From contig JAFNGD010000236.1 in assembly GCA_017885365.1 (NCBI GenBank), positions 3,611 through 11,642 of the forward strand: DNA of 8,032 nucleotides. The letters are read 5' to 3'. Position numbers and translations under genes: made by a program. The DNA is from Nitrospirota bacterium. GTDB taxonomy: Bacteria > Nitrospirota > UBA9217. The notes under the pieces were generated by a model. The model made no database searches, was not told where the DNA came from, and was given only the letters and a program-made list of their open reading frames with translations. This document shows positions 1 through 5,661 of the stretch, one piece after another (the first letter of the stretch is position 1; every line of letters begins with the position of its first letter).

Positions 1-540
1 AGAGCAGAGCTTTTAAGTTTGTTCTTTAACAATCCGGATGAAAAGTTCTACCTCAGGGAGATCGCCCGCCACATAAGCAAGGATGCAGCGGGAATCAAAC
101 GTGAGTTGGACACCTTGGTGAAGATAAGGCTTCTGGGAGTTGAGAAGCGGGGCGTGCAAAAATACTACTTCGCCGATAAGAACTCGCCGATCTTCTCTGA
201 AATGAAAGGCCTCATCTTCAAGACCACCGGCATCCAGGGCTCCATCAAGGCGGTCCTCTCGAGGCTGAAAGGGGTCCAGGCGGCGTTCATCTACGGCTCC
301 TACGCCAAGGGCGCAGAAAAAGAGGACAGCAACATCAACCTCATGGTGATCGGGCAGGTGAACATCACCGAATTGAATGACGTGGTGATGGGGCTCGAAG
401 AGAAGATGAAGCGTGAGATAGACTACTTGGCCTTCGACGAGCAGGAGTACCGGAAGCGGAAAGATGCAAAGGACCCTTTTATCCGTGAGATCGTGAAAGG
501 CAAGAAGATATTCCTGCTGGGTAAGGAAGATGACATATGA
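1..540 (+). CDS. winged-helix/MNT nucleotidyltransferase protein, 5' partial
   Basis: The reading frame is open to the left edge (R-A-E-L-L-S before the TTG at 19), and those residues continue the first helix of a winged-helix domain. The gene therefore most likely starts outside the window and TTG 19 is not its start. Codons about 5-55 look like a DNA-binding winged helix (F-Y-L-R-E-I-A-R, then a recognition helix, then a wing ending K-Y-Y). Codons about 90-150 form a minimal nucleotidyltransferase fold with G-S-Y-A-K-G at codons 99-104. The family normally has S-D-I-D-L after this motif; here it reads S-N-I-N-L, so both metal-binding aspartates (codons 111 and 113) are asparagine. The C-terminus (K-K-I-F-L-L-G) is typical of wHTH-MNT fusions. 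The stop overlaps the HEPN gene by 11 bases, indicating an operon. The likely role is regulator or antitoxin partner of the HEPN protein; transferase activity is doubtful. Confidence 0.85.
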   Translation, partial: RAELLSLFFNNPDEKFYLREIARHISKDAAGIKRELDTLVKIRLLGVEKRGVQKYYFADKNSPIFSEMKGLIFKTTGIQGSIKAVLSRLKGVQAAFIYGSYAKGAEKEDSNINLMVIGQVNITELNDVVMGLEEKMKREIDYLAFDEQEYRKRKDAKDPFIREIVKGKKIFLLGKEDDI

Positions 541-1012
541 AGCGCTCCAAGAGATGGGACTGGAAGAGCGTGCAGCCGAGGCCCAGGAGGTCATGGGGCT
601 CATGATGCGGGCTGAACGCGATCTTGCCACGGCGCGGCTGCTCCAGGACAAGGATGAGGAGTGGTCCTTTGCCGCAGCATACCAGGCAATGGCGCGTTCC
701 GGACGCGCACTCATCCTGTCCGAGGGTTACCGGCCCAAGGGCTCACGGAGCAGGGACACGCACAAGACGGTGGTAACGGCGTCGGGGGTCATCCTCGGCG
801 AGAAGCACAAAAGCCTTATCAACAAGTTCGACCGGATGAGGAGGAAATACCAGAACTTCGCGGTCGAGACCGGCAGCATGGTCTCCCGGTACGAGGCGGG
901 GCAGGCGATCAGAGACGCAGAGGAGTTCTTCAGCCTAGTGGCCTCCCGGCTCAAGGAAAAATATTCTCAGATGTCGCTGCTGAACGATGTACCGCAGCTT
1001 GTATCCCGATAA
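530..1012 (+). CDS. HEPN-domain protein, partner of the upstream MNT protein
   Basis: The 160-residue, mostly alpha-helical protein reads as a HEPN domain. The first helix holds R-A-E-R-D-L-A-T-A-R (residues 27-36), followed by A-A-A-Y-Q-A-M-A-R, E-G-Y-R-P-K-G with H-K-T-V-V (78-82), and a late helix F-D-R-M-R-R-K (100-106). HEPN proteins next to MNT proteins are usually RNases with an R-x4-6-H (often H-x-Y, or R-N) signature in that late helix. Here the segment is R-M-R-R-K-Y-Q-N-F, with Gln where His or Asn is expected and no following conserved Tyr, so catalysis may be lost or altered. ATG 530 lies inside the end of the upstream gene, so translation is probably coupled. A purine-rich AAGGAAG sits almost against the ATG, which is close for a ribosome site; ATG 554 is an alternative start without a better one. 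The assignment as an MNT-HEPN pair rests on both folds plus adjacency. Confidence 0.78.
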   Translation: MTYEALQEMGLEERAAEAQEVMGLMMRAERDLATARLLQDKDEEWSFAAAYQAMARSGRALILSEGYRPKGSRSRDTHKTVVTASGVILGEKHKSLINKFDRMRRKYQNFAVETGSMVSRYEAGQAIRDAEEFFSLVASRLKEKYSQMSLLNDVPQLVSR

Positions 1013-1029
1013 AGCCGCTTCACTGAACG

Positions 1030-1038
1030 CGGTAACCG
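1030..1038. promoter_or_regulatory. 9-base palindrome CGGTAACCG upstream of first mini-gene
   Basis: This odd-length palindrome (CGGT-A-ACCG) lies 18 bases upstream of the first lysine-rich mini-gene. The same element with a T centre recurs upstream of the second mini-gene at 1211, and both copies are followed by A. It could be an operator or an RNA hairpin shared by the pair. The short length makes coincidence possible. Confidence 0.25.
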
Positions 1039-1056
1039 AAAGGGGGTGGACACTCG

Positions 1057-1116
1057 ATGCCGGCGAAGAAGAAAGCTGCCAAGAAGAAGGCGAAGAAGAA
1101 AGCAAAGAAGAAGTAG
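1057..1116 (+). CDS. lysine/alanine-rich micro-protein 1 (19 aa)
   Basis: ATG 1057 to TAG 1116 encodes MPAKKKAAKKKAKKKAKKK: 12 lysines, 5 alanines, one proline and the initiator Met. A very strong ribosome site (AGGGGGTGG, 1041-1049) sits 7 bases upstream, the main reason to accept so short a gene. The composition resembles the basic tails of bacterial histone H1-like proteins and would bind nucleic acid or other polyanions non-specifically. No fold can be predicted. It is the first of two 19-residue paralogues, 148 bases apart, which share the start M-P-A-K-K-K-A. It follows the HEPN gene by 44 bases and may be co-transcribed with it, since no clear promoter is seen between them. Alternatively it could be a leader peptide, but the recurrence of the same peptide argues for selection on the product. 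Function is unknown. Confidence 0.6.
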   Translation: MPAKKKAAKKKAKKKAKKK

Positions 1117-1148
1117 TTTTTCTCCTCTACCCCACCAATAATGGGGAG

Positions 1149-1173
1149 CGCCGGGGGACTTGGTCCCCCGGCG
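1149..1173 (+). terminator. GC-rich perfect hairpin between the mini-genes
   Basis: The arms CGCCGGGGGAC and GTCCCCCGGCG are perfect 11-base reverse complements separated by TTG, so this is a very stable stem-loop. It begins 32 bases after the first mini-gene stop. No U-tract follows (ACATTCACC), so it is not a canonical intrinsic terminator. It may act as an mRNA 3'-end stabiliser, a processing or pausing element, or an attenuator ahead of the second mini-gene. Confidence 0.5.
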
Positions 1174-1210
1174 ACATTCACCAGGCGACCCGTGTCCGGT
1201 CTTCCGGGAA

Positions 1211-1219
1211 CGGTTACCG
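1211..1219. promoter_or_regulatory. 9-base palindrome CGGTTACCG upstream of second mini-gene
   Basis: This is the second copy of the CGGTWACCG element found at 1030-1038. It lies 45 bases upstream of the second mini-gene ATG. Its presence ahead of both paralogues suggests that a regulatory segment may have been duplicated with the gene. The evidence is only the shared 10-base string (CGGTWACCGA). Confidence 0.25.
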
Positions 1220-1264
1220 ATAGCTGTCGGACCAGCCACCAACAGAAAGGAAGGTGATCCTCAC

Positions 1265-1324
1265 ATGCCAGCCAAGAAGAAAGCCCCGGCCAAGAAGGCC
1301 AAGAAGACCACGAAGAAGAAATAA
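1265..1324 (+). CDS. lysine/alanine-rich micro-protein 2 (19 aa)
   Basis: ATG 1265 to TAA 1324 encodes MPAKKKAPAKKAKKTTKKK: 10 lysines, 4 alanines, 2 prolines, 2 threonines and the initiator Met. The ribosome site GGAAGGTGA (about 1249-1257) closely matches the anti-Shine-Dalgarno complement and is well spaced from the ATG. The product has the same length and N-terminus as the upstream mini-gene but a different repeat phrasing: KKK-A-P-A-KK-A-KK resembles histone H1 and AlgP-type tails. An intrinsic terminator 45 bases downstream closes the unit, which supports real transcription. It is probably a small nucleic-acid-binding or charge-neutralising peptide; that is inferred from composition only. 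Divergence between the copies in codons but not in length or charge is what purifying selection would leave. Confidence 0.62.
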   Translation: MPAKKKAPAKKAKKTTKKK

Positions 1325-1369
1325 CCGTGCTGCACCAAGCGGTGTTACCCGATCCAGAATGAACAAATG

Positions 1370-1401
1370 CCACGAAGCATGTCTTCGTGGTTTTGTTTTT
1401 T
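1370..1401 (+). terminator. intrinsic (rho-independent) terminator
   Basis: The arms CCACGAAG (1370-1377) and CTTCGTGG (1383-1390) form an 8-base perfect stem with a 5-base loop. The following tract TTTTGTTTTTT (1391-1401) gives a strong U-run. ACAAA upstream of the stem can pair with part of the U-tract. It terminates the mini-gene unit and probably the MNT-HEPN transcript as well. Confidence 0.88.
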
Positions 1402-1426
1402 CGCGGGAGGCAGTCACGGTACCCGC

Positions 1427-1455
1427 TTGCAACACTGCGCGATCAATGGCATAAT
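1427..1455 (+). promoter_or_regulatory. sigma70-like promoter upstream of ftsB-like gene
   Basis: A -35 box TTGCAA (1427-1432) and a -10 box CATAAT (1450-1455) are separated by exactly 17 bases. The site lies just after the terminator at 1370-1401, where a new transcript is expected. It would give a leader of roughly 155 bases before the ATG at 1620. Confidence 0.5.
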
Positions 1456-1619
1456 CCTATAAATGGCCTTTGACACGGATCCCATCGGATAGGGGTCGGA
1501 TAACGGCGGATTGTTTCTTGCCCGGCAGTTGAACGCTTTGCTTCATAGTTTATCCGTTTTTATCATGATGGTGATCTGCTTCAGACCTGTCTCAATACTC
1601 GTTCTCGGATAATCAGTCC
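1456..1619 (+). other. non-coding leader of ftsB-like gene
   Basis: No convincing reading frame is present. The region holds a TTGACA string at 1470 without a properly spaced -10. The heptamer TCGGATA occurs three times (1485, 1496 and 1605); the first two copies are 11 bases apart, about one helical turn. An 8-base palindrome ATCATGAT lies at 1562-1569. The region could be a 5' untranslated region with regulator sites, but nothing matches a riboswitch I can recognise. Confidence 0.4.
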
Positions 1620-1952
1620 ATGGCCAAGCGGAACTATCTCAAGATCCACTCGTCTGCCAAGGCGCTCTGGACCAAACGGCTGCTCATCGCGGGGGCCGTG
1701 CTCGTCAGCATCATCGCCCTCTGGAAATTCGTCGTGGGCGAGATGGGAGTCGTGAAGTATTACCGCATGAGCGCGCATGCCGACGACCTCCGGAACGAGA
1801 TCGAGCACCTGAAAAAGGACAATGCGCGGCTTTCAAAAGAGGTCACCTCGCTCAAGACCGATACCGCGTTCCTCGAACGGATGGCTCGCGACAAGATCGG
1901 GCTCGCCCGGCCCGGCGAAGTGGTCTATTACTACGGCGATCCCCGTCAATGA
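1620..1952 (+). CDS. ftsB: septum formation initiator family protein (FtsB/DivIC-like)
   Basis: This 110-residue single-pass membrane protein has a short basic N-terminus (1-20) and one hydrophobic segment (about 21-40, L-L-I-A-G-A-V-L-V-S-I-I-A-L-W). A coiled coil follows (about 50-88, with heptad-like L/I and E/K residues). It ends with the family signature E-R-M-A-R-D-K-I-G-L-A-R-P-G-E-V-V-Y-Y-Y (86-105). FtsB/DivIC proteins bridge FtsL and FtsQ in the division complex at the inner membrane, with the coiled coil in the periplasm. Length and domain order match the family. ATG 1620 is the only plausible start: an in-frame stop lies at 1572 and no other start codon falls between, although no strong ribosome site precedes it. 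The gene stands alone rather than beside eno or other division genes, so the exact paralogue (FtsB or DivIC) is uncertain. Confidence 0.85.
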   Translation: MAKRNYLKIHSSAKALWTKRLLIAGAVLVSIIALWKFVVGEMGVVKYYRMSAHADDLRNEIEHLKKDNARLSKEVTSLKTDTAFLERMARDKIGLARPGEVVYYYGDPRQ

Positions 1953-1992
1953 CCGCACGAACCGCGGCACCCTCCGTCGGCCGAAATTTCGT

Positions 1993-2021
1993 TTGACATT
2001 ATCCTGCCGCTCTTTTAAGAT
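1993..2021 (+). promoter_or_regulatory. sigma70 promoter for the GH57 gene
   Basis: A perfect -35 box TTGACA (1993-1998) lies 17 bases upstream of TAAGAT (2016-2021). Transcription would begin near 2028, giving a leader of about 24 bases before ATG 2052. The GH57 gene therefore has its own promoter in the 99-base gap after the ftsB-like gene. Confidence 0.65.
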
Positions 2022-2051
2022 GGTTCGGCATGCCCGTCGTGCCGATGCGAC

Positions 2052-4256
2052 ATGTCCGATCACCCTCTCTCCATAGCCTTCGTCTGGCACATGCACCAGC
2101 CGTACTACAAGGACGACCTGTCGGGCAGCACGATCCTGCCCTGGGTGCGGATGCACGGCATCAAGGACTACTATGACATGCCCGCGCTCCTCACCGATTT
2201 TCCCTCAATCCACCAGACCTTCAACCTCGTCCCCTCGCTCATCAAGCAGATCCAGGACTACGTCGAGAACAACGCGTCCGACAAGTTCCTCGACATCACC
2301 CTGAAGCCCGCCGACGACCTCGACCACGACGAGAGGATATTCCTGCTGAAGAACTCATTCATGGCGAACTGGGACACGATGATCCGTCCCTATCCCGCTT
2401 ACTGGATGCTGCTCGACCGGCGAGGGAAGAACGTGTCTGCCCGGGAACTCGATGACGCAACGCGGTATTTCACGACGCATGACTATCTCGACCTGCAGGT
2501 GTGGTTCAACCTGACCTGGTTCGACCCCGTCTTCAAGCAGAACGACCCGCTGGTGAAGGGAATGATCGAAAAAGGGTCCGGCTTCACCGAGGAGGAGAAG
2601 CGGCTTCTTATCAGGAAACAGCGCGAGGTCATGGCCCTCATCATCCCCGAGTACCGGAAACTTGCCGCCGCGGGAAGGATCGAGCTCACGACCACCCCGT
2701 TCTACCACCCCATCCTGCCGCTGCTCTGCGACACGGACTTGGCGAAGGTCGCCACGCCCGACATCAAGCTGCCCGCGAACCGATTCGTCCATCCCGAAGA
2801 CGCAAAGGTGCAGGTGGAGCGCGCCCTTGCCTACCACGAAAAGTTCTTCGGATCCCGCCCAGCCGGGATGTGGCCGTCGGAGGGCTCGGTGGCCGAGGAG
2901 ATCATCCCGCTCCTGGCCGAATCGGGCATCCGGTGGATCGGCACCGACGAAGGCGTGCTGGCGCGCTCCCTGGGCGTTACGATCGAACGCGATTTCAGCG
3001 GGATCATGAAGAATCCCGAGATGCTGTACAAGCCCTACCTGGCCGGCAAGGGTGACAAGACCGTGTCCATCGTGTTCCGCGACCACACACTTTCCGACCT
3101 CGTGGGGTTCGTCTATACCAAGTGGGATTCCAAGAACGCCGTGAACGACCTCGTCGAGCGGCTGCACCGGATCCGGAAAAGCACGGGCAACAAGCCGCAT
3201 CTGGTGTCGATCATCCTGGACGGCGAAAATGCCTGGGAGTACTACCCGAACGACGGCAGAGACTTCTTCCTCTATCTCTATGAGCGATTAAGCAAAGAGG
3301 AGGGGCTCCGGTGCGTGACTGTGAGCGAGTACCTCAAGCAGCATCCCGCGCAGGACCGCATCGCAAAGCTCCACGCCGGCTCCTGGATCTACTCGAACTT
3401 CCGCATCTGGATCGGCCATGAGGAGGACAATCGCGCCTGGGACCTCCTGGGACAGACGCGGGAGGCCTTGGTGTCCTACGCGGAGCGGAACGGCGATCCG
3501 CAGAAGCTCATGAAGGCCTGGGAGGAGATCTACATCGCTGAAGGAAGCGACTGGTGCTGGTGGTACGGCGACGACCACTTCTCAGAGAACGACGAGGAGT
3601 TCGACCTCCTGTTCCGTACCCACCTCATGAACGTGTACCGCATCATCGGCCTGGACGTGCCCGACGAGCTCCGCGTGCCCATCCTGCGCGAGGACCGCGA
3701 GGCCCGCCCGACCGTGGAGCTCACGGCGCTCATCTCGCCGACCATCGACGGCCAGGTGACCAACTACTTCGAATGGCTCTCTGCCGGGTTCTACGACGTG
3801 GCCCGGGGCGGGGGCGCAATGCACCGCGGCGACAGCGTCATCTCCCACATCTATTACGGGTTCGATCTCAGGAACCTCTTCCTGCGCCTTGACCCGAGCC
3901 AGAGCCTCCAGGACGACAAAGCGGTGGAGCTCTCCTTTTTCGTGAACTTCCTTGTTCCTAAAGGACTGCATGCCGAGATCCGCATCCTTCCCCAGGAGCG
4001 GAGGGCCACGGCGTATCTCTTCCAGGGTGAGAACAGCGACCGGAAGGAGATCGCTGCCATCAATAACGTGGCGGCCAATGAGATTATCGAACTGGCGATC
4101 CCCTTCGAGCTCCTGGGCGTCAAGCCGAACGACGAGATCCACTGCTTCATAACCGTGGAGCGAAAGGGCTCGGAGATCGAGAAGTGGCCCTATCGCGGTT
4201 TCATCCAGGTGAAGGTCCCCACCGAGGACTTCGAAGCCATGATGTGGCAGGTGTAG
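2052..4256 (+). CDS. glycoside hydrolase family 57 protein (alpha-glucan-active)
   Basis: The 734-residue protein has the ordered GH57 motifs. Motif 1 is H-M-H-Q-P (13-17). A substrate-site segment H-P-I-L-P-L-L lies at 219-225. W-P-S-E-G-S (274-279) carries the expected nucleophile E277. F-R-D-H-T-L-S-D-L-V-G-F (342-353) carries the likely acid/base D344. D-G-E-N-A-W-E-Y-Y (390-398) is motif 5. GH57 enzymes are retaining alpha-amylases, amylopullulanases, 4-alpha-glucanotransferases or branching enzymes with an incomplete barrel, followed here by helices and a C-terminal region (about 540-734) I cannot name. No signal peptide is seen, so it is probably cytoplasmic and acts on glycogen or maltodextrins. 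Motifs alone do not distinguish hydrolase from transferase. ATG 2052 is preceded by a good promoter but almost no Shine-Dalgarno sequence. All catalytic positions are present, so the gene looks intact. Confidence 0.92.
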   Translation: MSDHPLSIAFVWHMHQPYYKDDLSGSTILPWVRMHGIKDYYDMPALLTDFPSIHQTFNLVPSLIKQIQDYVENNASDKFLDITLKPADDLDHDERIFLLKNSFMANWDTMIRPYPAYWMLLDRRGKNVSARELDDATRYFTTHDYLDLQVWFNLTWFDPVFKQNDPLVKGMIEKGSGFTEEEKRLLIRKQREVMALIIPEYRKLAAAGRIELTTTPFYHPILPLLCDTDLAKVATPDIKLPANRFVHPEDAKVQVERALAYHEKFFGSRPAGMWPSEGSVAEEIIPLLAESGIRWIGTDEGVLARSLGVTIERDFSGIMKNPEMLYKPYLAGKGDKTVSIVFRDHTLSDLVGFVYTKWDSKNAVNDLVERLHRIRKSTGNKPHLVSIILDGENAWEYYPNDGRDFFLYLYERLSKEEGLRCVTVSEYLKQHPAQDRIAKLHAGSWIYSNFRIWIGHEEDNRAWDLLGQTREALVSYAERNGDPQKLMKAWEEIYIAEGSDWCWWYGDDHFSENDEEFDLLFRTHLMNVYRIIGLDVPDELRVPILREDREARPTVELTALISPTIDGQVTNYFEWLSAGFYDVARGGGAMHRGDSVISHIYYGFDLRNLFLRLDPSQSLQDDKAVELSFFVNFLVPKGLHAEIRILPQERRATAYLFQGENSDRKEIAAINNVAANEIIELAIPFELLGVKPNDEIHCFITVERKGSEIEKWPYRGFIQVKVPTEDFEAMMWQV

Positions 4257-4553
4257 AAGTCTTTCCTAATCCTCAAAAGGATCAGGCTTGAAAAGAGGAA
4301 ATGTTGATATTGCCTGACCTATTTGTTATCCCTATATCAAGAGCCTTATTCTCACGCCGTTTCTGGAAACGGATTTCGAGAAGACGGTCTACGGCATAAG
4401 CATAGGCATCGCATATTAGGCTTCAGCGGCCATATGCTCTTGCCGATGGTGCAGGAGTCAAGATCGCTTCTTACGTTCCTAGTCACGCGCAATAAAACCG
4501 TATTCTCCGTTATATCCCTGAATTATAAATCCTCTAAATAACCCCATATTTGC
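4257..4553. other. AT-richer intergenic region, no supported gene
   Basis: This stretch between the GH57 and glyQ genes is visibly less GC-rich than its neighbours. A 72-codon frame at 4323-4541 has no ribosome site, resembles nothing I know and is rich in H, R and S, so I do not call it. The alternative frame read from 4322 gives Y-I-K-S-L-I-L-T-P-F-L-E-T-D-F-E-K-T-V-Y-G-I, then a stop at about 4411. This looks protein-like and might be a decayed gene fragment, but I cannot identify it. A small hairpin (ATCCT/AGGAT, 4269-4282) and a 7-base-arm hairpin at 4357-4372 are also present. Confidence 0.4.
4357..4372. repeat. short perfect inverted repeat
   Basis: CCGTTTC (4357-4363) and GAAACGG (4366-4372) are perfect reverse complements with only TG between them. 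As DNA this is a dyad of operator size; as RNA it gives a 6-pair stem with a 4-base loop. No U-tract follows, so it is not an intrinsic terminator. Function is unknown. Confidence 0.45.
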
Positions 4554-4581
4554 TTGACAAGATAAGGTATTTTTGTATAAT
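4554..4581 (+). promoter_or_regulatory. consensus sigma70 promoter for glyQ-glyS
   Basis: TTGACA (4554-4559) and TATAAT (4576-4581) are both perfect consensus hexamers, separated by 16 bases in an AT-rich context. Transcription should start near 4588, about 56 bases before the glyQ start. It is the strongest promoter in the window, fitting an essential aminoacyl-tRNA synthetase operon. Confidence 0.88.
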
Positions 4582-4610
4582 AGCACTCTATTTTTTTCAG
4601 TACATTCCGA

Positions 4611-4638
4611 TTCCCTCTCGGTCTTCCGAACAGAGGAA
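4611..4638 (+). promoter_or_regulatory. possible hairpin covering the glyQ ribosome site
   Basis: TTCCCTCT (4611-4618) can pair with AGAGGAA (4632-4638), leaving one bulged C. Inside it CGG/CCG (4619-4621 region with 4626-4628) can form a short inner stem. AGAGGAA contains the glyQ Shine-Dalgarno sequence, so the fold would mask it. The stem is short and bulged, so the effect on translation is speculative. Confidence 0.3.
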
Positions 4639-4643
4639 ATAAT

Positions 4644-5513
4644 TTGACATTTCAAGAGCTTATACTGACCTTGCAGGATTACTGGGCTTCGAAGGGCTGC
4701 GTCATTCATCAGCCCTACGACCTCGAGGTCGGCGCGGGGACCTTCCATCCGGCGACCTTTTTGCGCGTGCTCGGTCCCGAACCCTGGAGCACGGCCTATG
4801 TCCAACCGTCGCGCCGGCCGACCGACGGCCGTTACGGCGAGAACCCCAACCGGATGCAGCACTACTATCAGTTCCAGGTGATTCTGAAGCCCCATCCGAT
4901 GAACGTCCAGGAACTCTATCTTGAAAGCCTCCAGAAGCTCGGCATCAATCCCCTGAAGCACGACATCCGGTTCGTCGAGGACGACTGGGAATCGCCAACC
5001 CTCGGGGCATGGGGACTGGGCTGGGAGGTTTGGCTGAACGGAATGGAGGTGACGCAGTTCACCTACTTCCAACAGGTGGGCGGCATCGACCTGAAGCCCA
5101 TATCGGCCGAACTCACCTACGGCATTGAGCGGCTCGCCATGTACCTCCAGGGCGTGAACAACGTCTTCGACCTCGCCTGGACCAAGGACGTGAAATACGG
5201 CGACGTGCATCATGAGACCGAGGTGCAGTTCTCGAAGTACAATTTCGAGCTCTCGGACCGGGAGATGCTCTTCCGGCAGTTCGAGTCCTACGAGAAGGAG
5301 TGCGAGAAGCTGATCAAGGCGGGCGTGGTCTATCCGGCCTACGATTACTGCCTCAAGTGTTCGCATACCTTCAATCTCCTGGATGCTGCCGGGGCCATCA
5401 GCGTCACCGAGCGGACAGGCTACATCGCCCGCGTCCGGAAGTTGGCGCGGCTCTGCGCCCATGCGTACCTGGCGGACCGGGAGGCGAAGGGGTTCCCGAT
5501 GCTGAAGAAATAG
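4644..5513 (+). CDS. glyQ: glycyl-tRNA synthetase alpha subunit
   Basis: The 289-residue class II synthetase subunit carries the catalytic core that activates glycine. The family hallmarks are L-I-L-T-L-Q-D-Y-W near the N-terminus, [27 protein letters not shown] (53-70), [10 protein letters not shown], and [16 protein letters not shown] (132-147). The late S-V-T-E-R motif is also present. Length is close to the usual ~290-300. It pairs with GlyS as an alpha2beta2 enzyme charging tRNA-Gly in the cytoplasm. The start is TTG 4644, chosen because GAGGA (4633-4637) is correctly placed and L-I-L-T-L-Q-D-Y-W must be included; no in-frame ATG lies upstream near the site. A consensus promoter lies 63 bases before the gene. 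It is separated from glyS by 240 bases of repeat-rich DNA. Confidence 0.97.
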   Translation: MTFQELILTLQDYWASKGCVIHQPYDLEVGAGTFHPATFLRVLGPEPWSTAYVQPSRRPTDGRYGENPNRMQHYYQFQVILKPHPMNVQELYLESLQKLGINPLKHDIRFVEDDWESPTLGAWGLGWEVWLNGMEVTQFTYFQQVGGIDLKPISAELTYGIERLAMYLQGVNNVFDLAWTKDVKYGDVHHETEVQFSKYNFELSDREMLFRQFESYEKECEKLIKAGVVYPAYDYCLKCSHTFNLLDAAGAISVTERTGYIARVRKLARLCAHAYLADREAKGFPMLKK

Positions 5514-5535
5514 GGTCCAGGGGCAAGGGTCCAGG
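5513..5535 (+). repeat. direct repeat GGGTCCAGG x2
   Basis: GGGTCCAGG occurs at 5513-5521 and again at 5527-5535, immediately after the glyQ stop. It marks the start of the repeat-filled gap and resembles the short GGGTCCAG-type intergenic strings found in other environmental genomes. The family link is from memory, not tested. Confidence 0.5.
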
Positions 5536-5552
5536 AAAGAAAAACGGATATC

Positions 5553-5639
5553 ACCGCGGAGATCGCAGAGATCGCGGAGAAAGTCAGGGAGTAGAATTTA
5601 GTGTAAGGTTTTCTCTGCGTGCTCAGCGTTCTCTGCGGT
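5553..5639. repeat. imperfect inverted repeat with 30-base arms, dispersed-repeat type
   Basis: The left arm (5553-5582, beginning ACCGCGGAGA) and right arm (5610-5639, ending TCTCTGCGGT) are reverse complements at 24 of 30 positions. A 27-base loop separates them. Each arm is itself built of GCAGAGA/GCGGAGA-like units, a pattern I recognise as the CGCAGAGA...TCTCTGCG dispersed repeat common in intergenic DNA of many environmental bacteria. There is no coding frame of note. Transcribed, it would fold into a long hairpin between glyQ and glyS. Confidence 0.75.
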
Positions 5640-5661
5640 AAAGAGCTTTTCGCCTTTTACC

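Noticed and set aside
1020..1373. Minus-strand frame with phenylalanine-rich F-F-F-A-F-F-F-A segments resembling a membrane protein
   Set aside because: This is the complement of the AAG/AAA lysine codons of the two mini-genes, which have strong ribosome sites on the plus strand.
1470..1503. TTGACA at 1470 as a promoter for the ftsB-like gene
   Set aside because: At 17-base spacing the -10 position reads GGGTCG. The nearest AT-rich hexamer is 22 bases away, so the site at 1427-1455 is preferred.
2355..3200. 281-codon minus-strand frame and several plus-strand alternative frames
   Set aside because: They are shadows of the GH57 gene. Their arginine/proline or histidine/valine-rich composition is a frame artefact of GC-rich coding DNA.
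4323..4541. 72-codon plus-strand frame before glyQ
   Set aside because: It has no ribosome site or recognisable family and its composition is unusual. It may be chance or part of a decayed gene.
4588..4643. T-box or glycine riboswitch in the glyQ leader
   Set aside because: The leader is only about 56 bases and lacks a T-box core or a terminator-antiterminator pair.
4479..5462. 327-codon open frame on the minus strand
   Set aside because: It is antisense to glyQ and its promoter. The GlyQ motifs are unambiguous on the plus strand, and no ribosome site or family was seen for this frame.
5553..5639. CRISPR-like repeats or an intrinsic terminator
   Set aside because: There are two inverted rather than direct arms with no spacer periodicity, and no U-tract follows the right arm.
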